A stretch of 64,000 nt of DNA from Ornithinimicrobium cryptoxanthini. Its GTDB lineage: Bacteria; Actinomycetota; Actinomycetes; Actinomycetales; Dermatophilaceae. The stretch's first letter is position 1, and every line of letters starts with the position of its first letter. The stretch covers positions 1,984,001 to 2,048,000 of the forward strand of contig NZ_CP099490.1 of NCBI RefSeq assembly GCF_023923205.1, read 5' to 3'. The notes beneath the pieces were generated by a model. The model did no database searches, was not told the DNA's origin, and worked only from the letters and a program-made list of their open reading frames with translations. Both the position numbers and the translations under genes were made by a program. Positions 1 through 8,576 of the stretch are shown one piece after another.

Positions 1-366
1 ATCGTCGGCAAGAACCTCATCGGCCGCAGCCGGCCGCCGCTGAGCAGCGCGGTGCCTCCCTTCGAGCACACCGCCTCCTTCCCCTCCGGGCACTCCCTCA
101 ACGCCCTGGTCGTCGCCGGGGTGATCGCCTATCTCGTCGTGCTGCGCCAGAAGTCTGCTCGGGCCCGGGTCCTTACCGTCTCCGTGGCCGCTCTCTTCGC
201 GTTCGCGATGGGGATGAGCCGGGTCTTCCTGGGCCACCACTGGTTCACCGACGTGCTCGCCGCCTGGGTGCTCGGGCTGGGTTGGCTCACGGTCGTCATC
301 ACCGCCCACCGTCTCTATCTCACGACCCGACTACGCACCCGCGAGACGATCGTGGACGCGTCATAG
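1..366 (+). CDS. PAP2-family phosphatase, C-terminal part (cut by window start)
   Basis: The frame is open from base 1 and ends at TAG 364-366, so the N-terminus lies outside the window. The visible part carries the full PAP2 signature: K-x6-RP (KNLIGRSRP), then PSGH, then SR-x5-H-x3-D (SRVFLGHHWFTD). The histidines of the second and third motifs are the expected nucleophile and acid/base. Hydrophobic stretches before and after the third motif fit membrane helices. This fold includes undecaprenyl-pyrophosphate and phosphatidic acid phosphatases acting on lipid phosphates at the membrane; which substrate applies here cannot be told. The next gene starts about 130 bp downstream. Confidence 0.9.
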   Translation: MVGKNLIGRSRPPLSSAVPPFEHTASFPSGHSLNALVVAGVIAYLVVLRQKSARARVLTVSVAALFAFAMGMSRVFLGHHWFTDVLAAWVLGLGWLTVVITAHRLYLTTRLRTRETIVDAS

Positions 367-495
367 CGGCCGACGTCATTCCCCAGGATGAGACGGCGGC
401 CGACTTGCGGACGATGACAGCGCTCGGCGGATCTGGTTCAGTCGTTCGTGGGGGTCCGGAAACCAGTTCCGGCCACGACACAGGAGCGCAGACAG

Positions 496-963
496 ATGAC
501 GATCGACGCCATGCAGACGACCATGACCGAGCAGGAGCGGATGGAGCTCGTGGACCGACACGCCTCGGCCGAGATGGTCCAGGACTGGGACGGCACGTGG
601 GACACCCTCGACCCGGAGGGCTCCTACGACTACTTCCCGCTGGGCATCCGGATCTCTGGCCGCGAGGCGATGCAGGAGCACTGGCGCCGGCTCTTCGGCA
701 ACCCGGCGCTGAAGGACATCGCCGACACCGTCCTCACGCGCTGGAGCCGGGAGGAGGACGTCGTCCTGGTGACCCAAGCGCCGGTGAGCATGCCCGACGG
801 CACCGTGCGCTACTCCGTGAGCACGGCGCTGTTCAGCTTCCGCGGCGACAAGGTCTTCCGCGAGAGCGTCTTCGCCGACGACCTGCTCCAGCCGCTGCTG
901 GAGCAGATGTTTGACGAGGAGTTCATGCAGCTGCCTGGGGTCAGCCGACTCAGCCAGTTCTGA
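496..963 (+). CDS. SnoaL-like / nuclear transport factor 2 family protein
   Basis: This 155-residue protein has the size and pattern of the NTF2/SnoaL fold: an N-terminal helix followed by DGTWDTLDPEGSYDYFPLG, and REAMQEHWRRLFG in the middle. I chose ATG 496 because AGGAG (482-486) sits nine bases upstream; an upstream ATG at 448 in the same frame has no such site. Members of this fold act as small cyclases, isomerases or binding proteins, and the sequence alone does not say which. It has no obvious operon partner: the neighbour downstream is convergent. Confidence 0.7.
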   Translation: MTIDAMQTTMTEQERMELVDRHASAEMVQDWDGTWDTLDPEGSYDYFPLGIRISGREAMQEHWRRLFGNPALKDIADTVLTRWSREEDVVLVTQAPVSMPDGTVRYSVSTALFSFRGDKVFRESVFADDLLQPLLEQMFDEEFMQLPGVSRLSQF

Positions 964-1046
964 GCATCGCTGACGCGAGGACGCAGCGCTCCCCAGTCGT
1001 CACGGCAAGGATGCCCGGGCGTAGTCACTTCGTTGGGGACTGTCGG

Positions 1047-1745
1047 CTACGGGTGCATCACTGGCTCGTTGAACGGGTACGGGAAGAACCCGACGTGGCC
1101 GTAGAACAGCGTGAGGCCGAGGAAGATCCACATCATTCCAAAGAACCACGTGAACACAGTAAACGCGCGCCCCGCCAGCCTGTTCGTCAACGCGAACGGG
1201 GAGAGCAGAGCAGCGATGCCGGTGCCGACATACATAGCGAAGACCGTGAGCGGCTCGATCATCGAGCCGGATAGAAGGCGGGCGATCGGCTCGACATCCG
1301 GCGGGCGCCATTGGCCGAAGTGCAGACCGGCGATGCCGAACATGATCAGTCCAAATCCCCCGACGGCCGCGACGTAGAGGAGCGGACGCAGCGTCGCGAC
1401 GAGATCCAGAGGGCGCAGACCCTGGTCTGCCTTTTCTTCCGCACGGATGATGGCGATTCCCGCGATCAGGGTGAGCAGCCCGTAGAACGCGGCTGGTTCG
1501 CCAAATGTGACGTTATCAACGGCGCAGCAGAACGTATCCTCGATCTGCTCGAGGGGCCACGTCAGTGTCATGTGCATGCCCGTGACGCCCAGGAATGCCC
1601 CGAGGAAGACGAACGCCCACCCGAATCCGGAGATCGGCCGACCATGGGGGGTCGCAGCGGAGCGCACGAAGAGTGGGATCAGGATCATGATGATGCCCAC
1701 GACCAGACCCATCGTGGTGTTGTAGGTGATGCCTTGCAACAACAT
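1047..1745 (-). CDS. DUF981 family membrane protein
   Basis: A 232-residue integral membrane protein with about six or seven hydrophobic segments. It resembles the DUF981 family of actinobacterial and archaeal membrane proteins in length and in conserved stretches such as GMHMTLTWPL and FGEPAAFYGLL. No function is established for the family. The gene starts four bases after the stop of the small membrane protein upstream (1750-2007), so the two are almost certainly one transcript and may form a complex. The conserved His in GMHMTLTWPL and the CC pair in the first loop are possible ligand residues, which is inference. Confidence 0.7.
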   Translation of the reverse strand: MLLQGITYNTTMGLVVGIIMILIPLFVRSAATPHGRPISGFGWAFVFLGAFLGVTGMHMTLTWPLEQIEDTFCCAVDNVTFGEPAAFYGLLTLIAGIAIIRAEEKADQGLRPLDLVATLRPLLYVAAVGGFGLIMFGIAGLHFGQWRPPDVEPIARLLSGSMIEPLTVFAMYVGTGIAALLSPFALTNRLAGRAFTVFTWFFGMMWIFLGLTLFYGHVGFFPYPFNEPVMHP

Positions 1746-1749
1746 GGCC

Positions 1750-2007
1750 CTAGACGCTCTCTGCCAACAGCGTCTGGCGGATGGACATCAGCGCGACGGA
1801 CCCGGAGAAGGAAAGGACCCAGATCAGGGCTCCCACATCCTCGCCTGTCGTGCCGTCGACGAGCAGCCACACCGCGTAGCCGACGACCACGCCGATTGCG
1901 ATGACTGCCCAGCTAAGTTTCACGAGTTGGGGGGCCCACTTGTTCACAACCTCGTCGTCTACCTCGACGGATTGAAAGGTGCCCTTCTTACTGCTAGCCA
2001 TATCCAT
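1750..2007 (-). CDS. Small membrane protein, partner of the DUF981 gene
   Basis: An 85-residue protein with a charged N-terminus (SVEVDDEVVNKWAPQLVKL) followed by two hydrophobic segments, roughly residues 29-51 and 60-77, ending in a short tail. I do not recognise the family. It lies directly upstream of the DUF981 gene with a four-base gap, which suggests co-expression and perhaps a physical partnership. The ATG at 2007 is the only sensible start. Both termini would be on the same side of the membrane. Confidence 0.6.
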   Translation of the reverse strand: MDMASSKKGTFQSVEVDDEVVNKWAPQLVKLSWAVIAIGVVVGYAVWLLVDGTTGEDVGALIWVLSFSGSVALMSIRQTLLAESV

Positions 2008-2540
2008 CCTGTCTTCGGGAGGGCGGCAATCATGGACCTGGAAAGTGCCGCAGCAAAATCTGGCCTACCAGCCGATGTATATCACACACTTGTCGACGCC
2101 GCACCGGAAGTAGCCACGCCCGGAGGCGGGCCATCACGCAGCCCCTAGCTAGGCATCGCCCGAGCAGACATGCAACTTGCCGCACCGAGTGCACGACCTG
2201 CGCCGCGGCCAATACGACTCAACTGACGCGCGACACTTCGCGCAGGCCATGCTCACAAACTTTCCACAATTCGCGCCGGGCAATATCGGCGGTGCCCTCG
2301 TTGGGAAAAGCCTATGGCTTTGGATCGACTACACGCCGCTGTAGTCCCAGACCCTTCTTGACCAGGTGGTCGACATACCTCGATGATTCATGGCGGTTGA
2401 CGCTGGGTGCTGGATCGCCGCGCCGATCGCTCGAGGGGATCTGACGGTCTGGTGGGCAGGGTTGGCGTCCGATCCGCTCGGGTGGGCGTCGGATTCCACG
2501 TTCCGGATGCTGCTGGGTTGTTGGTGGACGGGGACCTTTC
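2008..2540. other. Gene-poor stretch before the transposon region
   Basis: No convincing gene was found. A frame on the plus strand at about 2163-2344 reads for 60 codons and ends at TAG 2342-2344, with protein-like composition (for example HFAQAMLTNFPQFAPG) but no start codon with a ribosome site; it could be the tail of a decayed gene. The stretch also holds the promoter of the small membrane gene transcribed leftwards from 2007. Confidence 0.35.
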
Positions 2541-2542
2541 GG

Positions 2543-2803
2543 TCAGGCGGGGTGGAGGGCCCGGAGCCGTGCGAAGGCGTCGGCCAGGTGTGTGGCCCAG
2601 GCCCAGCCGGTGGGAATCTTTAGGACCCGTTGCCGGGCGTGGCGGACATACCGTGCGGGGGCGGATAGCAGCCGGAATCGTAGTGTCTTTGGTTCGGCGG
2701 TCGCGAGGTCACCCTCCAGAGCGAGGAGCCGCAGCCAGGACAGGACGCTGACGGCCGTGGGCGGCCAGGTGCAGCCAGGCGCTGTTGCGGGCATATGACT
2801 TCG
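2543..2803 (-). pseudogene. IS1380-type transposase, C-terminal relic
   Basis: Read on the minus strand, this stretch encodes the characteristic end of IS1380-family transposases: SYARNSAWLHLAA, then after a frameshift WLRLLALEGDLATAEPK and a tail ending in LADAFARLRALHPA. The two parts are in different frames, so the gene was already damaged. The upstream (N-terminal) neighbour of this segment is not adjacent: it lies about 4 kb away at 6800-6985, on the same strand. The gap is filled exactly by the three-gene recombinase element, so that element inserted into the transposase gene. Confidence 0.8.
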
Positions 2804-2806
2804 ACG

Positions 2807-2821
2807 TTATCTAGAGTCCGA
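2807..2821 (+). repeat. Left terminal inverted repeat of the Tn554-like element
   Basis: The sequence TTATCTAGAGTCCGA reads inward from the left end. Its reverse complement partner at 6782-6796 differs at one position. Two or three bases separate it from the interrupted transposase sequence. Confidence 0.75.
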
Positions 2822-2925
2822 TTCCGAGCTTCCATGACGTGCACGACGAGCGAGCCTGTCCGAGCATCTGCGTCGTGGATGCGGTTACCTGCAGTTGTCC
2901 ACCACGACGACGGAGAGGTTTCCTC

Positions 2926-4044
2926 ATGCGGGTACAGCGCGTGCTCATGCCGGGCTCGGGAGCAGAGTCCTGGACAGTGCTCGACGAGGATCTGGTGCCG
3001 CTGGACCCGGTCGAGCGGTTCCTGGCGTACCTGGCCTCGATCGAGCGGTCACCGAACACGGTCAAGGCGTATGCGCATGACCTGAAGGACTGGTTCACGT
3101 TCCTGGCGGGGAGGGGCCTGGACTGGCGCGCCGTCACGCTCGAGGACGTCGCGGGGTTCGTGGCCTGGCTGCGGTTGCCCCCGGCGGCACGAGCCGGCCT
3201 GGTGCAGGTGCTGCCGACGGTTGAGCACCACTGCGGCGAGTCCAGCGTGAACCGCAAGCTGGCGGCGCTGACCTCGTTCTGCGAGTTCCACGCCCGGCAC
3301 GGCGTGCCGTTGGGCGGGCTGCTGACGACCGTGGCACCGGCTGGGCGCAGGGCAGCGGCGTCGACCTCGTTCAAGCCGTTCTTGCACCACATCACCAAGC
3401 ACGATCCGCAGCGGCGCCGCGCCCTCGCGTTGAGGGCCACACCGCCGCGCCCACGTGTGCTGAGCGCCGCCGAGGCGCAGGCGATCCTGGATGCCTGCGA
3501 GCACCTGCGCGACCGGCTCTTGTTCGCTCTCCTGCTCGACACCGGGGTCCGGATCGGCGAAGCGCTGGGGCTGCGGCACGAGGACCTGGACATAGCCGGG
3601 CGCCAGGTCGCCGTCCTGGCCCGGGTCAACGACAACCGGGCCCGAGCCAAGGGTGGCCGGCCCAGGTGGATCCCGGCCAGCGCCGACCTGATGCGGTTGT
3701 ACGCCGACTACCTCACCAGCGAGTACGGGTGCCTGGACTCCGACTACGTCTTCGTCAACCTGTGGGGCCGTCCGCTGGGGCACCCGTTGACCTACCCGGC
3801 GGTCTATGACCTGGTAACCCGGCTGCGCGCGGCAACCGGGACCGAGTTCGGGCCGCACTGGTTCCGCCACACCTACGCCACCTGGCTGCTGCGCCGGGGC
3901 GCAGGGATGGAGTCGGTCAAGGAGCTGCTCGGGCACGCCTCGATCACCACCACCGTCGACACCTACGGTCACCTCACCGTCGAGGACGCCCGCGCCACTC
4001 TGGAGGCAGCAGGCTGGTTCACCGGGAAAGAGGTCCGGCTATGA
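2926..4044 (+). CDS. Tyrosine recombinase, TnpA-like
   Basis: A 372-residue site-specific recombinase. The N-terminal SAM-like core-binding domain (residues about 25-120, with SIERSPNTVKAYAHDLKDW) is followed by the catalytic domain with Arg in TGVRIGEALGL (near residue 207), HxxR in HWFRHTYAT (near 310), the later His in LGHASITTT and the Tyr nucleophile in DTYGHLT (near 345). ATG 2926 is preceded by GGAGAGG at a spacing of seven; an upstream in-frame ATG at 2839 lacks one. The end overlaps the next gene by four bases (ATGA). In Tn554-like elements this protein works with TnpB and TnpC to cut and join the element ends. Confidence 0.85.
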   Translation: MRVQRVLMPGSGAESWTVLDEDLVPLDPVERFLAYLASIERSPNTVKAYAHDLKDWFTFLAGRGLDWRAVTLEDVAGFVAWLRLPPAARAGLVQVLPTVEHHCGESSVNRKLAALTSFCEFHARHGVPLGGLLTTVAPAGRRAAASTSFKPFLHHITKHDPQRRRALALRATPPRPRVLSAAEAQAILDACEHLRDRLLFALLLDTGVRIGEALGLRHEDLDIAGRQVAVLARVNDNRARAKGGRPRWIPASADLMRLYADYLTSEYGCLDSDYVFVNLWGRPLGHPLTYPAVYDLVTRLRAATGTEFGPHWFRHTYATWLLRRGAGMESVKELLGHASITTTVDTYGHLTVEDARATLEAAGWFTGKEVRL

Positions 4045-6278
4045 GCCCGGCCGAGGAGCTGGCCGACCGGGCCCGGTCAGGGCTGCTGGCCAAGCTCGTC
4101 GCGGCGGTCCGGGCCGAGTTCCGGGTCGATCTCTACGTGCCCGACCCCGACCACCCGGTCCTGGGCCGCGGCGTGTGCTGTGTGGCCGGCTGTGACCGCT
4201 CACCCTCGGGCAACCGGATGTGCTCGAGCCATCAGCGACGCTGGATCGATCGTGGACGCCCCGACCCGGTCACGTTCCTGGCCGACCCCGGTGCACCGAT
4301 GAACGGCCGCCGGGACCTGACCGGTTGCGCGGTGCCGGGCTGCCGGTACGGAAGCAGCGGGCAGGGGTTGTGCTCGCGCCACCGTCGCCGGTGGGCCCGC
4401 AGCGGCGAGCCCGACCTGGTCGCCTGGGCTGCTACCGCGACGTGCCGGACCCGACAGGCCAGCATGTGTGTCCGCTGCCGTTCTGCTCGCTGTGGCTGGA
4501 AAGCGAGCGGGACACGTTCTGCCGGGCACACCAGACACGGTGGCGGATGCAGGGGCGTCCTCCGGTCGAGGCGTTCATCGAGCGCTGTCTGCTGACCGGA
4601 CGCGACCGGATCGACTTCGCCGGGCTGGGTCCGCAGCTGAGGTTGGAGCTGCAGTACGCGGTCCAGCGTCGGGCCGATGCGGCTACGATCACACTGCCGG
4701 CACCGGTGGTGAACTGGGCGGTCGCGCAGGTACGGACCGCCCAGGTGACCTCGCTGCTGGACCGACCATCATCCTGGTGGGTCGAACGGGCCGGACGAAA
4801 GTCGGGCATCTACCCCGGGTTCCTGGCCTTCGTCCGCGACGTCGTCGAAGAACTCCACGAGGGGACCGGATGGGAGGTGGAGTACCACCGTGACATCTGG
4901 CGGCTGGAGCGGCTGCCCGGACTGACCGGCACGCCGGAGCGACCCTACACACGGACCAGGTTGTACTTCGACCGGATCAGCCAGCCCTGGCTCCGTGCCC
5001 CGGTCAAGCGCTGGGCACGGCTGCGGCTTTCCTCGGGGATGGCCGTGGGCACCGTCACCTCCGACATCAAGGCGCTGCGGCGCTTCAGCCAGTTCCTGAC
5101 CGAGGCCGCCACCGGCGTGGACTCCTTCGCCACACTGGACCGTGGCGTCCTGGAGCGGTACCTGGCGTGGTTGGCCACCGCCGGGCTGGGGCGCGGCGCC
5201 CACGAGGACGCCGTTCACTGCCTGGGCATGTTCTTCCAGGGACTGCGGCAGCACGACTGGGAGCCGGCCCTGCCGACCACGGCGGTCTTCTTCCCCGGCG
5301 ACCTGCCCTCTCGGCCTGCCATGCTGACCCGGCACCTGGCCGAGCATGTGATGGCACAGGTGGAGGCCTCGACCAACCTGGACCGGTGGCCCAGCCCTGA
5401 AGGACGGCTGGTCACGCTGATCCTGATCCAGGCCGGGCTGCGCGCCACCGACGCCTGCACCCTGCCCTTCGACTGCCTGCTGCACGACGCCCAGGACGCC
5501 CCGTACCTGCGCTACGTCAACCACAAGATGCGCCGCGAGGCGGCCGTGCCGATCGACGCCACCCTGGAGGCCGAGATCCGTTCCCAGCAGGAACGCGTCG
5601 CCGCCCGGTGGCCGCAGGAGCACCCGCACCTTTTCGTCCAGCCGACGCGTAACGCCGGCGGGCAGCGCCCGCTGAGCTACAACTGCTACCGTGGCATGCT
5701 CAAATCCTGGCTGACCCTGTGCCAGATCCACGACGAGCAGGGCGAACCTGTACACCTGACCCCGCACCAGTGGCGGCACACCTTCGCCTGCCGGCTCATC
5801 AACCGTGACGTCCCTCAGGAAGTGATCCGGGTACTACTGGACCACGAGTCGACCCAGATGACGGCACACTACGCCCGGATCACGGACCAGAGCGTCCGCC
5901 GGCGCTGGGAACAGGCCACCAAGGTCAACATCGACGGTGAACGGGTCACCATCGACCCCGACGGTCCCCTGGCCCAGGCGCAGTGGGCCAAGACCCGCTA
6001 CGGCATGGCCACCCAGACCCTGCCGCACGGCTACTGCGGGCTACCGGTGCAAAAGACCTGCCCGCACGCCAACGCCTGCCTGCCCGGTCTTCCTCACCGG
6101 CCCAGAGTTCCTCCCCGAGCTACGAGACCACCGTGGACGCACCCTCACTCTGATCGCAAAGGCCGAAGCCGACGGACAGACCCGCGTAGCGCAGATGAAC
6201 ACCCAGGTGCTCACCAACCTCGACAAGATGATCGACCAGCTCGACGACGAACCGAGCGGAGCCACCGATGCGGGCTGA
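4041..6278 (+). pseudogene. Tyrosine recombinase, TnpB-like, broken by two frameshifts
   Basis: Reading starts at ATG 4041, changes frame near 4430 (from ...DLVAWA to YRDVPDPTGQHVCPLPFC), and returns to the original frame near 6085 (from CPHANACL to PVFLTGPEFLPEL), ending at TGA 6276-6278. The pieces add up to a normal TnpB of about 745 residues. The N-terminal part has three C-x4-C...C-x2-H repeats (CCVAGC/CSSH, CAVPGC/CSRH, CPLPFC/CRAH), likely zinc knuckles. The catalytic part has Arg in AGLRATDACTL, HQWRHTFA, and His/Tyr in LLDHESTQMTAHYAR. The end has a Cys-rich CPHANAC motif. The frameshifts compensate each other, so sequencing error is possible; if real, the protein is dead. Confidence 0.8.
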
Positions 6279-6708
6279 CAACTCCGCCCACCTCCTCGCC
6301 GCCGCACGGCGACGGGCCGAGCAGACCCGAGCCCGCGCGCTACGGGCCCTGCGCAACCTCGACACCGCTGGCACCCCGGTCACTTTCGAGGCAGTCGCCC
6401 GCGAGGCCGGCGTCTCCCGGTCCTGGCTCTACAGCCAGCCGGATCTGCGAGCCACGATCCACGACCTTCGCGCCCGGGACCGACCGGCCGCAACGCCAGC
6501 ACCGCCGCAACGCCAACGCGCCAGCGATGCCTCCCTGCTGCGCCGGCTGGAGGCCAGCGCTGCGCGGCTGCGTCAGCTCGAGACCGACAACCAGCAGTTG
6601 CGCCAAGCCCTGGCCGAGGCCCTCGGCGCAGCCCGCTCGCAACGGAACACCGGCACCGGCGGCGACACGCCCGGGAAACACGGTGCGAAAATCATCGGCC
6701 CGTGCTGA
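6268..6708 (+). CDS. DUF6262 / TnpC-like transposon helper protein
   Basis: A 146-residue basic protein that overlaps the end of the TnpB-like gene by 11 bases. Residues about 30-65 look like a helix-turn-helix (TPVTFEAVAREAGVSRSWLY), and residues about 90-125 form a leucine-rich coiled coil (LLRRLEASAARLRQLETDNQ). This layout and the position after two tyrosine recombinase genes match the DUF6262 proteins of actinobacterial Tn554-like elements, the counterpart of TnpC, which influences the orientation or efficiency of transposition. The last residues run to within 75 bp of the right terminal repeat. Confidence 0.75.
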   Translation: MRADNSAHLLAAARRRAEQTRARALRALRNLDTAGTPVTFEAVAREAGVSRSWLYSQPDLRATIHDLRARDRPAATPAPPQRQRASDASLLRRLEASAARLRQLETDNQQLRQALAEALGAARSQRNTGTGGDTPGKHGAKIIGPC

Positions 6709-6781
6709 ACGACACCTACCGACCCTGCGTCACGCACACCGTCCACGACACAAACCTGCAGGCCAACGACCCGGCCACCGC

Positions 6782-6796
6782 TCGGACTCAAGATAA
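6782..6796 (-). repeat. Right terminal inverted repeat of the Tn554-like element
   Basis: On the minus strand this reads TTATCTTGAGTCCGA inward from the right end, matching the left terminal repeat at 2807-2821 at 14 of 15 positions. Confidence 0.75.
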
Positions 6797-6799
6797 GCA

Positions 6800-6985
6800 G
6801 GGGCAGCCGAGTCGCCCCGCACGCCTTCAACTCCTTGATCCGGTCCTCCACGTGCGCCTGGGTCCGGTGTCGGGCATCGAGGTACTGGACCTGCCCGGTG
6901 GTGTTGGTGGCGAACGCGCCGTAGCGCCAGTTCGGGTCCTGGCCGAGCTCGGCCTGCTCCCCAGCTGATCGAGGGGTGCGGCGGG
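6800..6985 (-). pseudogene. IS1380-type transposase, central relic
   Basis: The minus strand encodes NWRYGAFATNTTGQ, LDARHRTQAHVEDRIKELK and ACGATRLP, the block of IS1380-family transposases that contains the last conserved acidic residue (in HVEDRI) and precedes the C-terminal region. The reading ends at the border of the Tn554-like element and resumes with SYARNSAWLHLAA at 2803. No transposase N-terminus is recognisable upstream of about 6985, so this IS copy had lost its 5' half independently. Confidence 0.75.
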
Positions 6986-7129
6986 CGACCCTGGATGCCG
7001 TCCTGCGCGTCCACTGCGTGAGACTGGGCGTGGCTCCTTACCAGCACTGCTCGCCGGTGAGCCCTGGCTGGCGCTGCCCCGCCTGACCAGGGGATCAGGA
7101 CAGGGGTGGATCTTCGCAGTTGCGAGCAA

Positions 7130-7609
7130 TCACTCCAGCGGGAAGCACCGATCGTAACCTGACATGTACCAGGAGCCATCCGGGTGTGCCTCGAGCCGGA
7201 ACTTGTAGAGCAGCCGGCCGTCGTCGCCGATCCGGTGCCACCAGTACTCCGAGACTCGGACGTCCTCTGCTCCCGGGCTCAGCCCCTCACTTTCCGCGAA
7301 CCGTGCGACAGCGACGGCCGGATCGGCATCGGCCCCCTCCGGCGCGGCGGTGGCCGCGTCATAGTCGAACTCCGCGCTCTCCACCATCTCGCAGTCCAGC
7401 TCCGACGCCCTGGTGGGTGCCGTGGTCACCGCCCCCTGGTCCGCGCTCCCGGGCAACTGTGGATCGCCCCCGTCCTCACCGCAGGCGGTGATTCCGCCAA
7501 GAACTGCGAGACTCAGCACAGCGGCAGCGAAAACTCTGCGCTGACGACGCCCTGGACCGAGGTTCGGTGCATGGCTAGTTTTAAGCCGGCCTGACTGTGT
7601 GGATGTCAT
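7130..7609 (-). CDS. Putative lipoprotein, unknown function
   Basis: A 159-residue protein with a basic N-terminus, a hydrophobic stretch and a lipobox (LAVLGGITAC, Cys near residue 41), so it is probably exported and lipid-anchored. The mature part is acidic and ends with a compact, Trp/Tyr-rich region (VSEYWWHRIGDDGRLLYKF, then GSWYMSGYDRC). I do not recognise a family. The start at ATG 7609 is supported by GGAG four to five bases upstream. The frame is open further upstream into a truncated PIN-domain gene, so the long reading frame (from 7828) is an accidental in-frame join. Confidence 0.6.
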   Translation of the reverse strand: MTSTQSGRLKTSHAPNLGPGRRQRRVFAAAVLSLAVLGGITACGEDGGDPQLPGSADQGAVTTAPTRASELDCEMVESAEFDYDAATAAPEGADADPAVAVARFAESEGLSPGAEDVRVSEYWWHRIGDDGRLLYKFRLEAHPDGSWYMSGYDRCFPLE

Positions 7610-7660
7610 GTGTCTCCAGAGTTCGCCAGTATGTGTATGTGCCACCCAGGAACGTGGGGC

Positions 7661-7828
7661 ACATCGTGTGAAGATTGACGGCAGGTGCCGTTCGGCTTCG
7701 TCGTAGGCGATCGACGGGGCGAAGAACTCGACGTCGGCGGCATACGTGGTGATCACGCCCCTGACGCGACTGCCCAGAACTGCCCGGATCAGGATGTTGG
7801 CGTCCAGAACGAGGCGACGCACAGCCAC
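7661..7828 (-). pseudogene. PIN-domain (VapC-like) toxin, truncated after about 56 residues
   Basis: The protein starts at GTG 7828 (TAGTG overlap of one base with the antitoxin stop) with the usual PIN N-terminus, VLDANILIRAVLGSRVRGVI, including the first catalytic Asp. Homology stops after about HLPSIFTRC. A complete PIN toxin has about 130-140 residues with three more acidic catalytic positions, and these are missing. The frame runs on into the lipoprotein gene by chance. The toxin is therefore almost certainly inactive, while the antitoxin upstream remains intact. Confidence 0.75.
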
Positions 7829-8082
7829 TATCGCTTGGCCTTACGAAGCCGCTTGAAGTCCGTCACCATCTCTTCGACCTCACCCTCGGTGAGTTCAAGC
7901 AACGCGTCGAGTTTCTCGCCGGCCGCCCGCAGCGCGACGGCATCGGCCGCCCGGTCCTGCTTGACAGGGATGAAGTAGCCGACAGTCTGCCCGTGACGGG
8001 TCACGGCCACCGGCGCATCGGAGTCGACGAAGTCGGCCAGGCCAGCGCGAAACTCGCGGATCCCTACCTTCGTCGCAGTCAT
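7828..8082 (-). CDS. Phd/YefM-family antitoxin
   Basis: An 84-residue protein with the Phd/YefM DNA-binding fold: VGIREFRAGLADFVDSDAPV followed by AVTRHGQTVGYFIPV, then a C-terminal helix that normally wraps the toxin. In this family the antitoxin represses its own operon and neutralises the toxin. Here the toxin is only a stub, so this is an orphan antitoxin that may still act as repressor or protect against a related toxin. GAGGAGAG precedes ATG 8082 at close spacing, and a TGTACA-containing palindrome lies about 30 bases upstream. Confidence 0.85.
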   Translation of the reverse strand: MTATKVGIREFRAGLADFVDSDAPVAVTRHGQTVGYFIPVKQDRAADAVALRAAGEKLDALLELTEGEVEEMVTDFKRLRKAKR

Positions 8083-8108
8083 GAGCTCTCCTCGAGTTGT
8101 GTGAACTG

Positions 8109-8118
8109 TGTGTACACA
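8109..8118. promoter_or_regulatory. Palindrome TGTGTACACA, probable antitoxin operator
   Basis: A perfect 10-bp palindrome 27-36 bases upstream of the antitoxin start. Its core TGTACA is the hexamer known from YefM operators, so autoregulation by the Phd/YefM-like protein is likely. Confidence 0.6.
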
Positions 8119-8576
8119 TTAGCACGCCCGCGGTTCAGAGGCGACCCGCAGTTGAGACAGCGACGCCAGAGTCCGGCTACTACCCATCCCGCCAGGCATT
8201 AGACCTTCCCGAACATCTGCTGTCCACGCAGCAGGGGTCGTCGGGCAAGGGCCAGGACGCACAGTTCTGTACGTCGGCGCCATCGCGACCTGCGTCACTT
8301 CGCCGCAATCCGGGCTCTACTGAGGGTGCGTCACTCCGCCGATGGACGACCAACCACGACGGCTACTCACCCTCGGGAGCCGGGCGAGCCGAACGTCCGC
8401 AACTACCGGCACTCAAAGCGGCCCAGGGTGCCCGATCACTGGCGCGTGAGGATCGACTGAAGACGGGCAAGATGTCGCAAGTCGGATCTGAACGCAGGAC
8501 TGGCACGCCGGAATATCATGTCGAAGTGAATTTCGTGCCCGACGCGGCGGAACCGACGTCCGTGGCATCTCGTCGG
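8119..8576. other. Gene-free stretch between antitoxin and lipoprotein genes
   Basis: The frame of the downstream lipoprotein is open through much of this stretch but shows no family-like sequence. Two short copies of the dispersed motif GCGTCACTYCGCCG lie here (near 8291 and 8330). Nothing else was recognised. Confidence 0.4.

Larger units (their letters stand above)
2805..6799. mobile_element. Tn554-like element with three genes, inserted in an IS1380 relic
   Basis: About 4.0 kb containing two tyrosine recombinase genes and a small DUF6262/TnpC-like gene, all on the plus strand and overlapping, as in Tn554-type elements. The ends carry matching inverted repeats: TTATCTAGAGTCCGA (2807-2821) and, on the opposite strand, TTATCTTGAGTCCGA (6782-6796), 14 of 15 identical. 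Outside the ends, the two halves of an IS1380-type transposase join up in protein order. No cargo gene is present. Because the second recombinase gene is frameshifted twice, the element is probably no longer able to move on its own. Confidence 0.8.

Noticed and set aside
4769..5779. A 336-codon minus-strand frame opposite the TnpB-like gene
   Set aside because: The plus strand carries the tyrosine recombinase active site; the minus frame is a shadow.
7130..7828. A single 232-residue protein joining a PIN domain to a lipoprotein
   Set aside because: An internal ATG at 7609 with a ribosome site and a proper lipoprotein signal shows a separate gene; a signal sequence in the middle of a cytosolic toxin makes no sense.
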